Origin: Paenibacillus cremeus
GTDB lineage: Bacteria; Bacillota; Bacilli; Paenibacillales; NBRC-103111
Reading direction: 5' to 3'
Length of the DNA: 64,000 nucleotides
NCBI RefSeq assembly: GCF_007786445.1
Contig: NZ_VNJI01000025.1
Coordinates: forward strand, 34,490-98,489
The position numbers and the translations under genes were made by a program. Below are positions 24,645 through 34,127 of the stretch, piece after piece; the stretch's first letter is position 1; each line of letters begins with the position of its first letter. The notes below the pieces were generated by a model. That model saw only the letters and a program-made list of their open reading frames with translations. It was not told the origin of the DNA and did no database searches.

Positions 24645-25787
24645 TCAGAAGCCGATGACTTTGTTTTTGCCGGTGGTTTTGGCTTGGTACATGGCTTCGT
24701 CGGCTTGCTTGATTAGCTCGTCTGCGGAGAGGCCTTTTTTCCAGTGGCTGTAGCCCATGCTGACGGTGACGATTGATTCCTGCTCGACTCTTGTACGAAT
24801 CCGTTCAGCCAGCTCTGCAGCGTCTACCGTGCGATCTGTTACAAGTACGACCATCTCTTCCCCGCCGTATCGGCCGCAGATGCCGGTGTCTTCAGTCTCT
24901 TCTTTGACGATTTGTGCGACTTGCTTGAGTACCTGATCGCCCATGTGGTGGCCTTTGGTATCGTTGAGCTTTTTGAAATTGTCGATATCGCTGAAGATCA
25001 CGGATACCGGGACTCGATTCGCCACAAATTGCGACGTGCGGTTGTAGAAATATTTTCGGTTAAATAGTTTGGTCAGCCCGTCTGTGATGGAGGAATGATA
25101 AATTGCTTGCATCACTTCGATCACGCGCTCAAAGATGAAGAGGAACAGTACGATATGAAATATGAACGGAATTAGCTCTTCCAGGAGCATTAAGAACGGC
25201 TGGCGGCCTCCGAATAAATATACATTTGCCATATGTAAGGTGTGAGATGTAAAATACACGGTCAGCATGATTTGGTATTTGCCGTTTTGACCGACGCGCG
25301 GATTGACCAGCAAAAAGCTCAGAAACAGGAGTAAAAATAAATACAGCTCCGTGAAAAGCGGCCTAAGAAGCGTTGTTTGCTGTTCACTGCCCTGCAGCCA
25401 GTCCGGGATGTACCAAAATGTTAAGGAGACCAGCACACTTACTGCGATGAAAAAGCCGAACACGACAAAATCACGCATTCGGGTCACGTTGTAGAGTTGA
25501 TAGATACCGATATTAAAGAGGACGAAGGCAAGCACTTTGAGCAGGAGCGCCGTATAAGCCGAGGCATCGGTTTCGCTAGCGTTGATAGCCAGCCGGATTA
25601 GCTGACCGTACTGAACTAGCAAAATAATAAATGCTACCATCATGGAGAAGTAGCCGATTTTGCGGCGATTCATCAATAATCGCAAGGAGACGAGCATGGT
25701 CATTGCGATGATGACGATCAGCATGGAATACATAAAAACGGAACCTGCCGGTCCAAATACTAATTCCGCGAACGATACATTGTTCAT
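24645..25787 (-). CDS. Membrane-bound diguanylate cyclase (GGDEF domain)
   Basis: The 380-residue protein has six to seven membrane helices (about residues 15-215; for example FMYSMLIVIIAMTMLVSLRL) followed by a cytoplasmic GGDEF domain. The active-site loop reads RYGGEEMVVL, a GGEEM variant of GG(D/E)EF; the substrate segment DIDNFKKLNDTKGHHMGD is intact, so c-di-GMP synthesis from GTP is likely. No RxxD inhibitory site is seen four residues before the loop. The start at 25787 is favoured by the membrane topology and GGGAGGG upstream, although the frame is open to 25982, which would overlap the next gene's start. It is divergent from the glycosyltransferase. Confidence 0.83.
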   Translation of the reverse strand: MNNVSFAELVFGPAGSVFMYSMLIVIIAMTMLVSLRLLMNRRKIGYFSMMVAFIILLVQYGQLIRLAINASETDASAYTALLLKVLAFVLFNIGIYQLYNVTRMRDFVVFGFFIAVSVLVSLTFWYIPDWLQGSEQQTTLLRPLFTELYLFLLLFLSFLLVNPRVGQNGKYQIMLTVYFTSHTLHMANVYLFGGRQPFLMLLEELIPFIFHIVLFLFIFERVIEVMQAIYHSSITDGLTKLFNRKYFYNRTSQFVANRVPVSVIFSDIDNFKKLNDTKGHHMGDQVLKQVAQIVKEETEDTGICGRYGGEEMVVLVTDRTVDAAELAERIRTRVEQESIVTVSMGYSHWKKGLSADELIKQADEAMYQAKTTGKNKVIGF

Positions 25788-25980
25788 GAAAGAAAGGCGA
25801 CCCTCCCGGTCTGCTTGCATCTGGTCAAAAAAGATTTCTTGGAGTATATTATAGCAAACATACATTCGTTTCGTGAAGTCTTGTCGTCTTCTTTCATAAC
25901 TGATAGGATGTAATTTGTAAGCATTATTTACATGTATCATGACTTGATGAGGCTTTTTTACGGAATAGGGGGAGGGTATC

Positions 25981-27114
25981 ATGCGTATACTTCAAGCGTT
26001 ATTTTTTCCACCGGAGCAGCCGGGCGGCGTCTCTTCCATGGTTCCCTTTATACTCGATCGGTTTAATAAAAGAGGTTGGGAAATGGAGCTGTTTTCGCTT
26101 CCGAAGCGGATCCGCGGGAAAGGCTCTGAAGCGTTCCAATTTACTACATTCGACTGGGAAATATATGCCGGAAATCCAGTTGTTGATAAATATATCCAGA
26201 CCATCAAAGATTACGTTTGGTGGACGAAGATGCGGATTAAGTCATCCTATGATTTGATCCATGCGCATCACCCGATCGCCTGCCTAGTGATGAAGCGCCT
26301 GTTTCCGGATACACCGATTTTGATGACGGTGCATTCCAGTTACGAGCGTGAGTTAATTTTGAACGGAAAAATTAAACCGGACGGGCCTGAGTATGCTTTT
26401 CTGACTTCGATTTACCGGGAGCTGGAGGAGCAGGCAGATCAATTGTTCACGGTATCCAACTCGTTTAAACAGTATTTGGCTGAGTTTGTTCAAGAGCCGG
26501 AGCGGATCGGAGTCATTCCTAACGGCTTTGATGAAAAGCGCTTCCGTCCTGTGACCCATGAAAATCAAGTGCCGCAGCTGATTTCCGTATGCCGCTTGGT
26601 TCCCGCTAAAGGCTTGGATACCCTTTTGTACGCTTGTGCGGAATTAAAAAAGAAGGGGCATCCCTTCGTGCTCCATCTCATCGGGGACGGCCCGATTCGA
26701 CCGGAGCTTGAGGCTTTGGCGATGCAGCTAGGAATTTATGACGATACGATTTTTTACGGCTATATGCTGCATCCAGAGGATTTCATGCCGTTCTTTGATG
26801 TGTTCGTGCTTCCTTCGCGGGCGGAGGCTTTCGGATCGGTGTTTGCCGAGGCGGCGTTATGCGGACTTGCTGTGGTTGGAACGAACGTGGGCGGTATAGC
26901 GGAGCAGATTGAGCATGGAGTCAACGGACTGCTGGTCCCAGTTGATGATGTTCAGGCCTTAGCCGGTGCTCTCGAGAAGGTGACCGGTGACCCGATGTAT
27001 CGTTATCAGCTCGCTAGAGTGGCGATGGAGAAGGCACTGAATACTTACTCTATGACCCGAGTCATTGCGCAGCTGCGCAGTGTATACCGGATGTATCGGA
27101 CGGAGAAGGGTTGA
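25981..27114 (+). CDS. Glycosyltransferase family 4
   Basis: The 377-residue product has the GT-B fold with two Rossmann domains. The N-terminal part starts MRILQALFFPPEQPGGVSSM; the acceptor-domain segment is DLIHAHHPIA; the C-terminal donor site has SVCRLVPAKGLDTLL and the GT4 signature ending in RAEAFGSVFAEAALCG (an E-x7-E motif). Such enzymes transfer a sugar from a nucleotide sugar onto lipid or polysaccharide. The substrate cannot be told. The start has GGGGGAGGG. Its end overlaps the region just before yhaO, hinting at co-transcription. Confidence 0.88.
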   Translation: MRILQALFFPPEQPGGVSSMVPFILDRFNKRGWEMELFSLPKRIRGKGSEAFQFTTFDWEIYAGNPVVDKYIQTIKDYVWWTKMRIKSSYDLIHAHHPIACLVMKRLFPDTPILMTVHSSYERELILNGKIKPDGPEYAFLTSIYRELEEQADQLFTVSNSFKQYLAEFVQEPERIGVIPNGFDEKRFRPVTHENQVPQLISVCRLVPAKGLDTLLYACAELKKKGHPFVLHLIGDGPIRPELEALAMQLGIYDDTIFYGYMLHPEDFMPFFDVFVLPSRAEAFGSVFAEAALCGLAVVGTNVGGIAEQIEHGVNGLLVPVDDVQALAGALEKVTGDPMYRYQLARVAMEKALNTYSMTRVIAQLRSVYRMYRTEKG

Positions 27115-27119
27115 AGCTT

Positions 27120-28418
27120 ATGCGGGCTTTTCGATTTGTTCATGCGGCTGATTTGCATTTGGACAGTCCGTTTCGCGGTTTAGTCAAGCTGCCGGAGTCT
27201 TTACGCGAGAGGTTGAGGGAATCGACCTTTCAGGCATTGGATCGACTTGTGCAATTGGCTGTGCGCGAGCGGGCTGATTTTATTGTGATTAGCGGGGATG
27301 TTTACGATATTAAGGACCGTTCGCTGCGTGCGCAGCTGCGGTTCTGTCAAGCTTTAGAGACGCTGGCGGGTCATCAGATACCCGCCTTTGTCATTCACGG
27401 GAACCATGATCCGATGAAGGATGGCTACGCTGCCAAGCTTCGTTACCCGGAAGGCACCCGAGTTTTCGGTTGCGAGAAGGTGGAGAGTCATGTGGTTATG
27501 GATGCGGAAGGGAAGGCTTTGTGCCGGGTTTCCGGTATCTCGTTCGGTCAGGCGGTGGTGACTGAAAATTTGACACCCGGCTTTCGAAGGTGGGATGACG
27601 GGCTGTATCATATTGGACTTCTCCATACGAATGTGGATGGAGATCCGCAGCACGATAATTATGCGCCCTGCAGCTTGAAGGATTTGAACGGCCGGGGAGT
27701 GGATTATTGGGCATTAGGTCATGTACATACGAGGCAAATTGTTCAGGAACGCCCATGGGTTGTTTATCCGGGCAATCCGCAAGGCAGACATATCCGGGAA
27801 ACCGGTGCACGCGGATGTTATCTGGTAGACGTTACGGCTGGCGGCGAGACAACGGTGCAATTCCATGCGCTGGATGAGGTGCGTTGGCAGGAGCAATCGG
27901 TTTCGATCGCGGGGCTTACAACCGAACAGGAGCTGAAGGAAACGCTGGAGGAAGCCGTTGAGGCGGCGCGAGAGGTCTCGGAAGGCCGACCTGCCCTGCT
28001 TCGGGTTACGCTTACGGGCAGAGGCGAGCTCCATCCGGTGCTGCAGCGAGCCGGTGTGAAGACGGATTTGGCTGCTCTGTTATGGGAAGCGGAGAAGCAT
28101 TCCCAAAGGAATGCAGTCGTTTGGATCGAGTCCATCCACGATCAAACCGGCGCATTGGTCGATCGAGGGCACTTGGCTGCACAGCCGGGGTTTTTAGGCG
28201 ATTTGCTGCGTTTGGCGGAGGAAGCGGGGATGACATCAGAGCAATTGGATTCATTTGCTACGGAAGCATTTGCTGTGATGGCGGGCCAGCCCATGCTGGC
28301 ATCGTTACTACAGGGGATGGGGACCGAGGAGCTCGCGGCTTGGCTGCAGGAGGCGGAGGAGCTGGCCATGGAAGCCTTGTCACCGGAGCTGAAGGCGGAA
28401 TCGGGGTGGACGGGATGA
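27120..28418 (+). CDS. yhaO: DNA exonuclease of the SbcD/Mre11 type (YhaO family)
   Basis: A 432-residue metallophosphoesterase-type nuclease, expected to act with the ATPase encoded next in DNA double-strand-end processing. Metal-binding motifs are in order: HAADLHLDSPF, SGDVYDIKDR, HGNHD and ALGHVHTR. Residues after about 300 are helical and probably bind the partner. The ATG at 27120 is preferred (GGAGAAGGG upstream); a TTG at 27111 is possible. The stop overlaps the yhaN start by four bases (ATGA at 28415), as in the B. subtilis yhaONM cluster, although yhaM is not here. Confidence 0.9.
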   Translation: MRAFRFVHAADLHLDSPFRGLVKLPESLRERLRESTFQALDRLVQLAVRERADFIVISGDVYDIKDRSLRAQLRFCQALETLAGHQIPAFVIHGNHDPMKDGYAAKLRYPEGTRVFGCEKVESHVVMDAEGKALCRVSGISFGQAVVTENLTPGFRRWDDGLYHIGLLHTNVDGDPQHDNYAPCSLKDLNGRGVDYWALGHVHTRQIVQERPWVVYPGNPQGRHIRETGARGCYLVDVTAGGETTVQFHALDEVRWQEQSVSIAGLTTEQELKETLEEAVEAAREVSEGRPALLRVTLTGRGELHPVLQRAGVKTDLAALLWEAEKHSQRNAVVWIESIHDQTGALVDRGHLAAQPGFLGDLLRLAEEAGMTSEQLDSFATEAFAVMAGQPMLASLLQGMGTEELAAWLQEAEELAMEALSPELKAESGWTG

Positions 28419-31400
28419 GAATCGCGCGCTTGCAGGTGCATCGTTTTGGCACCCTGCGTGATCTGGACTTTACGTTGGAGTCTTCTGCTACCCTAATCTA
28501 TGGTCCGAATGAAGCAGGAAAAAGCACGCTGCTGGAGTTTGTCCGCGCCATTTTGTTCGGATTCCCTGCGAGAGGCGGCTCAGAACGATTGCTGCCGCTA
28601 GGGGGAGGCTCATTTGGCGGTGCTGTAACGCTGGAAGACCCCCAAGGACGACGTATCCGGGTAGAACGCTTCGATAGCCCTGTGAATGGGCGAGGAAAAG
28701 CGCCGGTGTCAGGGAGCGTCCGTGTGATATTTCCTGATTGGGCGACCGGTGGAGAGCGAGAGCTGGCGGCGCTGCTTGGCGGTGTGTCCTCGGAGCTGTT
28801 CCGTAGCTTGTTTGCTTTTGGGCTGACGGAGCTGCAGGAGCTGGGGACGCTGCAAAGCGAGGAGATCAGCGGATTTTTATACAGCGCCGGGCTTGGGACG
28901 AGCAGTTCGGCGCTCCGAACGGCGGAACGGAAGCTGGCACAGGAACTGGAGCAGCTGTACCGTCCCCGGGGCCGTACGCCGCTCATCAATCGGGCGCTGC
29001 AGGATTTGACTGAAGCGGAGCGGGAGCTGGCCCGAAGTCGAGGCGACGCCGAGCGTTACTATACGCTTCAAGAGCAGCTCGCTCGCCTTGGTGGTGAGCT
29101 GGAGCGGCTGGAGGCTGAGCAGCTTGAGGGGCGACGTCATTCGGATTGGCTGCATCAATGCCTGCGCGCCCGCCCGCATTGGCTTCGTCTGCGTGAGCTA
29201 AATCGGGAGCTGGCTGAGCTTCCAGAGCTGGACGATTTCCCTGACGATGCGGTTACTCGTCTGGAGGCGCTAGAAACTGAGCAGGAGCAATTAGCTGCCC
29301 AGACCGATCGGCTTGGATTAGCCGGCGACGAGCTTGCACAGGAGATGGAAGGTCTGGAACGCCAGCTCTCGGCTGACGGTGATGTGCTTGCTCACCAGAT
29401 CGAGCTGGAGCAGCTGCTGGACGAACGGGCGGCCTACGAGGAGACCTTGCGTCAGATTACCCGTGCGGCAGCGGAGGAAGAGCAGCTGGACGCTGAGCTT
29501 GAGCGTCTTTTGCGCACCTTAGGGCCGGAATGGTCCGTGGAGCATCTGGATCGTTTGCCTGTCCTTGTCATGCTGCGGGAGCAAGCAATTGCTTTTCGCG
29601 ACGAGTGGAACCGGCAGCGCCAAGCGGAAGCGGCTGAGGGGCACGAGCTGGAGCGGCTCTTGCAAGAGCTCAGCTGGCCTGTGGAGTCGATGGAAAAGGA
29701 AGAGGTTCTTCAGCGTTTGCTCGCTGCTGAAGCTGCAGCCTTTGCACAGGCTCAAGAGGAGTTTGAACGTGTTCAGGCTGCTAGACGTTTGTTTTACGAC
29801 TGGAAGGCGGCCAAGCAGGAGGCTCGCCATGCGGAGGAGCGGCAGCGGGATTGGCAGCTGCGTACCGAGCCGGAGCCGCGTTCTACTGACGCCTCGTCTG
29901 CTTTGCCGCTATATGCGGTGTATGCCCTGACGCTGCTTGTGCCCGCGGTTTTGGCGGCGCTGCATGACTATGCGGCGGCTGGGATTGCTTTTGCGGCGCT
30001 GCTGGCGGGCAGCGCTGTCTGGACGCGGCTGCGCGGCCGTCGCCGCGGGCGCCGTCAGCGGCCCTACGGCGGCACGCTGGCCGCCGAGGCGCCTACCGCG
30101 GCGCGCGAGCAGGCGCAGGCCGCCACGCTCGAGGCTGCGCTGGCGGCCGAGCTGCGCCGCCTGCCGCGCCTCGCCGGCGGCCCCACGGCGCTTGAGGCCG
30201 CGGCAGCGCGCCAAGCGGCGCCGCTGACGATCGAAGGACTCGAGCCTCAGCTCGATGCCCTCGATCGTCAGCTCCGCGCGCGCGAGGCGCAGCACGCGGG
30301 GCGCCGTGCCGCCGCCGAGCGGCTGCAGGCGCTGCTCGCGCAGCGCGGGCGGCCCGCGGCCGCCGGCGAGCCGCTGCGCCGCCGCTGGGGCGCCTGGCTG
30401 CGCGAGCTGGCGCTGCCCGAGGCCGCCGGCCCCGATGCGGCGCTCGCGCTGCTGCAGCTGGCCGAGCAGGCGCAGCAGCAGCTCCAGCGGCTGCGCCGGC
30501 AGCGTGCGGCCCGCGAGGCGCTGCAGCGCACGGCCGCGGCGTTCGCGGCCGCCGTTGGCTCGCGCCTCGGCGCCGCCGCCAGCCGCGAGCCCGGCCCCGC
30601 GCTGAAGGCGTGGCAGGCCGCGCGCGACCGGCAGCTGGCGCTGCAGCAGCAGCTGGCGCAGGGCCGCCGGCAGCAGGCCGAGCTGCGGCGCCAGGCGGCG
30701 CTGCTCGAGCCGCAGCGCGAGCGCGTCGCGGGGCGCCTGCGAGAGCTGCTGCAGGCCGCGGGTGCGGACGGCGCCGAGGCGCTGCGCCGACGCGCGCGAG
30801 AGGCGCAGCAGCGGAAGCAGCGCCTCGGCGAGCAGCGCCAGGCGGAGCTGGCGATCGCGACGCTCGTCGGCGACGCGCAGGTGGAGCGCCTGGACGACGC
30901 GCTGCGGCGCTCGGACGCAGAGGCGCTGCAGCGCGAGCTCGAGCGGCTCGACGCGGAGCTGGCCGCCGGCCAGGCGCGGATCGAGGCCTGCCGCGAAGAG
31001 AAGAGCCGCGCCAAGTTTGAGCTGGAGCGGCTGGCAGAGGGCGGCGATCATGCCGAGAAGCTGCAGCGGGTCGAGGAACGGCGCGCGGAAGTGCAGCAGC
31101 TGCTGAAGCGCTGGGGAGTGCTCGCGATGTGCAGCACGCTGTTCAGCCGCACGAAGCAGCTGTACGAGCATGAAAAACAGCCCTCCGTGATGCAGAGGGC
31201 TTCGGGCTACTTTGAACAAATGACCGGCGGACGATTTACACGAATGGTCGCTCCGCTGGGCGAATACCGTGTGCTCGCGGAAAAAGCGACCGGGGAGCTG
31301 CTCACTTCGTCGCAGCTGAGCCGAGGCACCGCGGAGCAGATGTACTTATGCATACGCTTCGCGCTGGTGGACGAATACGCGGCATCCGGCATTCGGCTGC

Positions 31401-31576
31401 CGCTCGTGATTGACGACCTGTTCGTCAATTTCGACGACGAACGGCTGGAGCAAGGCATGGCGCTGCTGCGCACCGTCGCGGAGCGGCATCAGCTGCTGCT
31501 GTTCACGTGCCACCGTCATGTGCTGGAGGCGTACGCCCGGCAGCTGCCCGACGAATCGATTATCCGCATGGGATGA
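28415..31576 (+). CDS. yhaN: SbcC/Rad50-type ATPase (YhaN family), long Ala/Arg-rich coiled coil
   Basis: The 1053-residue protein has an N-terminal ATPase half (LQVHRFGTLRDLDF, Walker A GPNEAGKSTLLE), long coiled coils, a short hydrophobic hairpin near residue 500 (YAVYALTLLVPAVLAALHDY, then AGIAFAALLAGSAVW), and a C-terminal half with the signature QLSRGTAEQMYLC and Walker B LPLVIDDLFVNFDDE. Together with YhaO it should form an SbcCD-like complex. From about 30,000 to 31,050 the coil is built almost only of Ala, Arg, Leu, Gln and Glu with extreme GC content. This makes it about 90 residues longer than the roughly 960-residue B. subtilis protein. The true start is ATG 28415, although the frame is open from 28,082. 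Confidence 0.9.
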   Translation: MRIARLQVHRFGTLRDLDFTLESSATLIYGPNEAGKSTLLEFVRAILFGFPARGGSERLLPLGGGSFGGAVTLEDPQGRRIRVERFDSPVNGRGKAPVSGSVRVIFPDWATGGERELAALLGGVSSELFRSLFAFGLTELQELGTLQSEEISGFLYSAGLGTSSSALRTAERKLAQELEQLYRPRGRTPLINRALQDLTEAERELARSRGDAERYYTLQEQLARLGGELERLEAEQLEGRRHSDWLHQCLRARPHWLRLRELNRELAELPELDDFPDDAVTRLEALETEQEQLAAQTDRLGLAGDELAQEMEGLERQLSADGDVLAHQIELEQLLDERAAYEETLRQITRAAAEEEQLDAELERLLRTLGPEWSVEHLDRLPVLVMLREQAIAFRDEWNRQRQAEAAEGHELERLLQELSWPVESMEKEEVLQRLLAAEAAAFAQAQEEFERVQAARRLFYDWKAAKQEARHAEERQRDWQLRTEPEPRSTDASSALPLYAVYALTLLVPAVLAALHDYAAAGIAFAALLAGSAVWTRLRGRRRGRRQRPYGGTLAAEAPTAAREQAQAATLEAALAAELRRLPRLAGGPTALEAAAARQAAPLTIEGLEPQLDALDRQLRAREAQHAGRRAAAERLQALLAQRGRPAAAGEPLRRRWGAWLRELALPEAAGPDAALALLQLAEQAQQQLQRLRRQRAAREALQRTAAAFAAAVGSRLGAAASREPGPALKAWQAARDRQLALQQQLAQGRRQQAELRRQAALLEPQRERVAGRLRELLQAAGADGAEALRRRAREAQQRKQRLGEQRQAELAIATLVGDAQVERLDDALRRSDAEALQRELERLDAELAAGQARIEACREEKSRAKFELERLAEGGDHAEKLQRVEERRAEVQQLLKRWGVLAMCSTLFSRTKQLYEHEKQPSVMQRASGYFEQMTGGRFTRMVAPLGEYRVLAEKATGELLTSSQLSRGTAEQMYLCIRFALVDEYAASGIRLPLVIDDLFVNFDDERLEQGMALLRTVAERHQLLLFTCHRHVLEAYARQLPDESIIRMG

Positions 31577-31588
31577 AGGCGCATGTCA

Positions 31589-32497
31589 TTAGCCAGCCAG
31601 CTTAAGCACCAGAATACCGATCAGCGCACAGATGAGGCCGCCCACTTCGAGGCGGCTCATTTTTTCTTTCAGCCCGAATCGGGCATAGAGAAGTACAATA
31701 ACAACGTTCATGGCGATCATCGCGGACACGAGTCCGGTGACACCCAGCTTGAAAGCGGGCAATATAAACATCATCCCGCTAATGTTGGTCACGCCGACGA
31801 CCATGCCCCATAGCAAGGTTTTGCCGACCGGCCAGCGCTTTGAGCCGCTTTCCGAGGCTGCCGCCATCTCCTGAACGCCCTGTCCAATAGCTGCACGAAC
31901 GCGCCGCGCCTGTCTGGCATCGATCATCCAAGAGAAGCCGAAACAGAGGGTGCCCGTAGCGTACATTACAACAAGCGTTGGAAGCGGCTCGGCGCCGTGA
32001 AGCGTCGACGCTTTGGAGGACAGGTCGGTCAGGCCGAAGAAGAGCATCGCCACCACGCCCCATCCAGCGCCCTGCAAATGCTTGAGCGACAAGTCTCCTG
32101 CATAGCGGATCATCAGCACGCCGGTGAGGATGACGGCAAACGCAGCCATTTGCCATACATTCAGCTTCTCACCCCAGATCAGGTAAGCCATCAGCACGAC
32201 GACCACAGGCGGAAGCGCCGTAAAGATGGCGATGAGGGACGCTTTACCGACCGAAAAGCCCTTATACATCGCAGCGTTGGACGTAAAGGAAAACAGACCC
32301 ATGAGCGTGCCGATCCATACCGGCTTACTCCAAGGCTGGCTTACGGCGAGATTGACCGCCAGGGCGATCAGTATGCCCGACAAATAAACGCCGAACAGCA
32401 GCACATTCCGCTGAAGCGGCCGCTGTGAGGTCCATTGATACAAAATCCCCCTCAGCCCGAAGCACACGGCGGCTGCCGCAGCATATACAAACCACAT
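31589..32497 (-). CDS. DMT-superfamily transporter (EamA-type)
   Basis: A 302-residue protein of ten predicted helices in two EamA repeats, beginning MWFVYAAAAAVCFGLRGILY and ending with VGGLICALIGILVLKLAG. The loop containing Arg/Ser-rich residues (about 195-225) separates the halves. This family exports amino acids, nucleosides or other metabolites; the substrate is unknown. AAGGGGAC lies upstream. It sits 28 bases after the SDR gene on the same strand, so the two are one operon. Its stop lies 12 bases from the convergent yhaN stop, with no visible terminator. Confidence 0.85.
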   Translation of the reverse strand: MWFVYAAAAAVCFGLRGILYQWTSQRPLQRNVLLFGVYLSGILIALAVNLAVSQPWSKPVWIGTLMGLFSFTSNAAMYKGFSVGKASLIAIFTALPPVVVVLMAYLIWGEKLNVWQMAAFAVILTGVLMIRYAGDLSLKHLQGAGWGVVAMLFFGLTDLSSKASTLHGAEPLPTLVVMYATGTLCFGFSWMIDARQARRVRAAIGQGVQEMAAASESGSKRWPVGKTLLWGMVVGVTNISGMMFILPAFKLGVTGLVSAMIAMNVVIVLLYARFGLKEKMSRLEVGGLICALIGILVLKLAG

Positions 32498-32525
32498 GAT
32501 GAAGTCCCCTTGCTGTCGGTTATTT

Positions 32526-33287
32526 TTACTCCTCGTAAATCATTTTGACGCTCATTCCCCCGTCGATCACCAGGTTTTGCCCGGTGATGAAGCCGGCTTG
32601 TCCTCCGGCCAAGTAAAGACACGCGGCTGCAATATCAAGCGGCGTCCCGACCCGGCCGGCCGGATGCTGCAAGCGATCGCGCTCCGAGTGGACCGGCGTC
32701 TGCCTCTTGGACGCTTTCTGCCAGTCTCGCGTCTCGATCCAGCCCGGACTGACGGCGTTCACGCGGATCCCGTATTGTCCTAGGCTAACAGCCATCGCAT
32801 GGGTGAGCGCGAGCAGCCCTCCCTTCGAGGCGGAATACGCCTCCGTGTCGGCCTCCGACATCAGTGCGCGCGTCGACGCGATATTCAAAATGACCCCGCC
32901 GCCTTGTTTCTTCATCTCCCTGGCAGCAAGCTGGGAGCAGACGAAGGCGGCGCGCAGATTGACGTTGATCACCTCGTCGAACTTCTCCAAGGGCAGCTCC
33001 AGCATGGAGCCGCCGCGTCCGATCCCGGCGTTGTTGACGAGCACATCCACCCGTCCCAGCTCGGAGAGGGTAAGCTTGAACCAGCGCTCCGCTTCCTCCG
33101 CTTTACCGATATTGACGGGCAAAAACATCGCTTTGCCGCCCATGCTCCGAATGTCTTGCATGAGCTCGGCACCCGCCTCTTTATCCGTATCCGCTACCGA
33201 TATCTCGTAGCCCGCTCTCGCAAATTCCAGCGCAATTGCTTTGCCGATGCCTTGTGCGCCGGCGGTTATGACTGCGACCTTACGCAT
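32526..33287 (-). CDS. Short-chain dehydrogenase/reductase
   Basis: A 253-residue classical SDR enzyme that oxidises or reduces an alcohol/ketone with NAD(P)H. The cofactor motif is ITAGAQGIGKAIA, NNAG occurs in LVNNAGIGRGG, and the catalytic Tyr and Lys are in YSASKGGLLALT, preceded by Ser in NIASTRALM. The first acidic pair, ADTDKEAG, favours NAD. The ATG at 33287 lies seven bases after AGGAGG; the in-frame GTG at 33293 is inside that site. The substrate is not known; the pairing with a DMT transporter may indicate a metabolite that is modified and exported. Confidence 0.88.
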   Translation of the reverse strand: MRKVAVITAGAQGIGKAIALEFARAGYEISVADTDKEAGAELMQDIRSMGGKAMFLPVNIGKAEEAERWFKLTLSELGRVDVLVNNAGIGRGGSMLELPLEKFDEVINVNLRAAFVCSQLAAREMKKQGGGVILNIASTRALMSEADTEAYSASKGGLLALTHAMAVSLGQYGIRVNAVSPGWIETRDWQKASKRQTPVHSERDRLQHPAGRVGTPLDIAAACLYLAGGQAGFITGQNLVIDGGMSVKMIYEE

Positions 33288-33408
33288 GTGCACACCTCCT
33301 GGAGGATGGATTCTTCCATTGCTTTTTTTAGAGTATATCGAATACTATAAAGATATTACAAGCGTATACACAGCAAAAAGAGATAGATCTGATTAGGGGG
33401 GACCGCCT

Positions 33409-33714
33409 GTGGAGCCTGAACAGCGCACACCACGCGAAATTACATATCAGGTCGGTTGGAAGCGGGGCAAAATCGTCTCCAGCCGGGACAACACCGACGG
33501 CACGGCCGACAGGCAAGAGACAGGAAGTGCGATTTCTACGCAGGAGCAGCCGGCGGGACCGATTTCGGCGGCTCAGCAGTGGAATGAGACGACGATTTGG
33601 AAGGAGGCGCCATTCCTATCAGGGAGGGTGCTGCAGATCCTCGCTTGGGGGACTCCGGCCGTTTTGTTTCTGCTCTTCGTTTGGATGGTCTACTGGCTTG
33701 CCCGGTTCCATTAA
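33409..33714 (+). CDS. Small tail-anchored membrane protein, unknown function (101 residues)
   Basis: The GTG start at 33409 follows AGGGGGG at a good distance. The first 70 residues are polar and charged (EITYQVGWKRGKIVSS). The last 25 form one membrane helix (GTPAVLFLLFVWMVYWLARF), so the protein is tail-anchored with its polar part in the cytoplasm. I do not recognise the family. It lies 26 bases before another membrane protein gene, and the two are probably one operon. Confidence 0.75.
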   Translation: MEPEQRTPREITYQVGWKRGKIVSSRDNTDGTADRQETGSAISTQEQPAGPISAAQQWNETTIWKEAPFLSGRVLQILAWGTPAVLFLLFVWMVYWLARFH

Positions 33715-33740
33715 TTTCTTAACTTTATGAGGTGCTTCTT

Positions 33741-34127
33741 ATGATGACACTGCTTGCCATACTCGGCGGCTTGATCGGACTGGCAGTAACCGCGTCGGCG
33801 GTTTTATTTGCCTGGTCTTTGTATTCACAGCGCAAGCCTGAAGCTTCCACGCTGCTTCGGTGGACGTTTTTCGACTATGCGCTGTTCGCTTTATTTATGA
33901 TCGGCAGCTTATTCTTATTCACCGATCTGATCGCCGTGCTGCGCGATTCGGAGTCGTATCCGCCTTACCATTACGGCTACTTGCTGTGCGGCTTTATCTT
34001 CACGTTCGCCGGAATGGTCATGATGGCGCTGCGGCTTGCGGTAACCGTCTCAATGGGGCGAGCGGCCGGAGCCGCTTCGATGCCAAACCATCAGCACGAG
34101 CCAAGCCAGGCTGAACAAGCCGAATAA
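33741..34127 (+). CDS. Three-helix membrane protein, unknown function (128 residues)
   Basis: The ATG at 33741 has GAGGTG six bases upstream; a GTG at 33732 lies inside that site. Three membrane helices are visible (ILGGLIGLAVTASAVLFAWS, FFDYALFALFMIGSLFLFT, YGYLLCGFIFTFAGMVMMAL), then a basic patch and a polar tail rich in His, Gln and Glu. The last 78 bases overlap the 3' end of the opposite-strand YkvI gene. No family is recognised. Confidence 0.72.
   Translation: MMTLLAILGGLIGLAVTASAVLFAWSLYSQRKPEASTLLRWTFFDYALFALFMIGSLFLFTDLIAVLRDSESYPPYHYGYLLCGFIFTFAGMVMMALRLAVTVSMGRAAGAASMPNHQHEPSQAEQAE

Noticed and set aside
29909..31219. 436-codon minus-strand frame inside yhaN
   Set aside because: It arises from the GC-rich Ala/Arg coil; composition is Leu/Arg/Gln-rich with no motif, and the plus-strand gene is certain.
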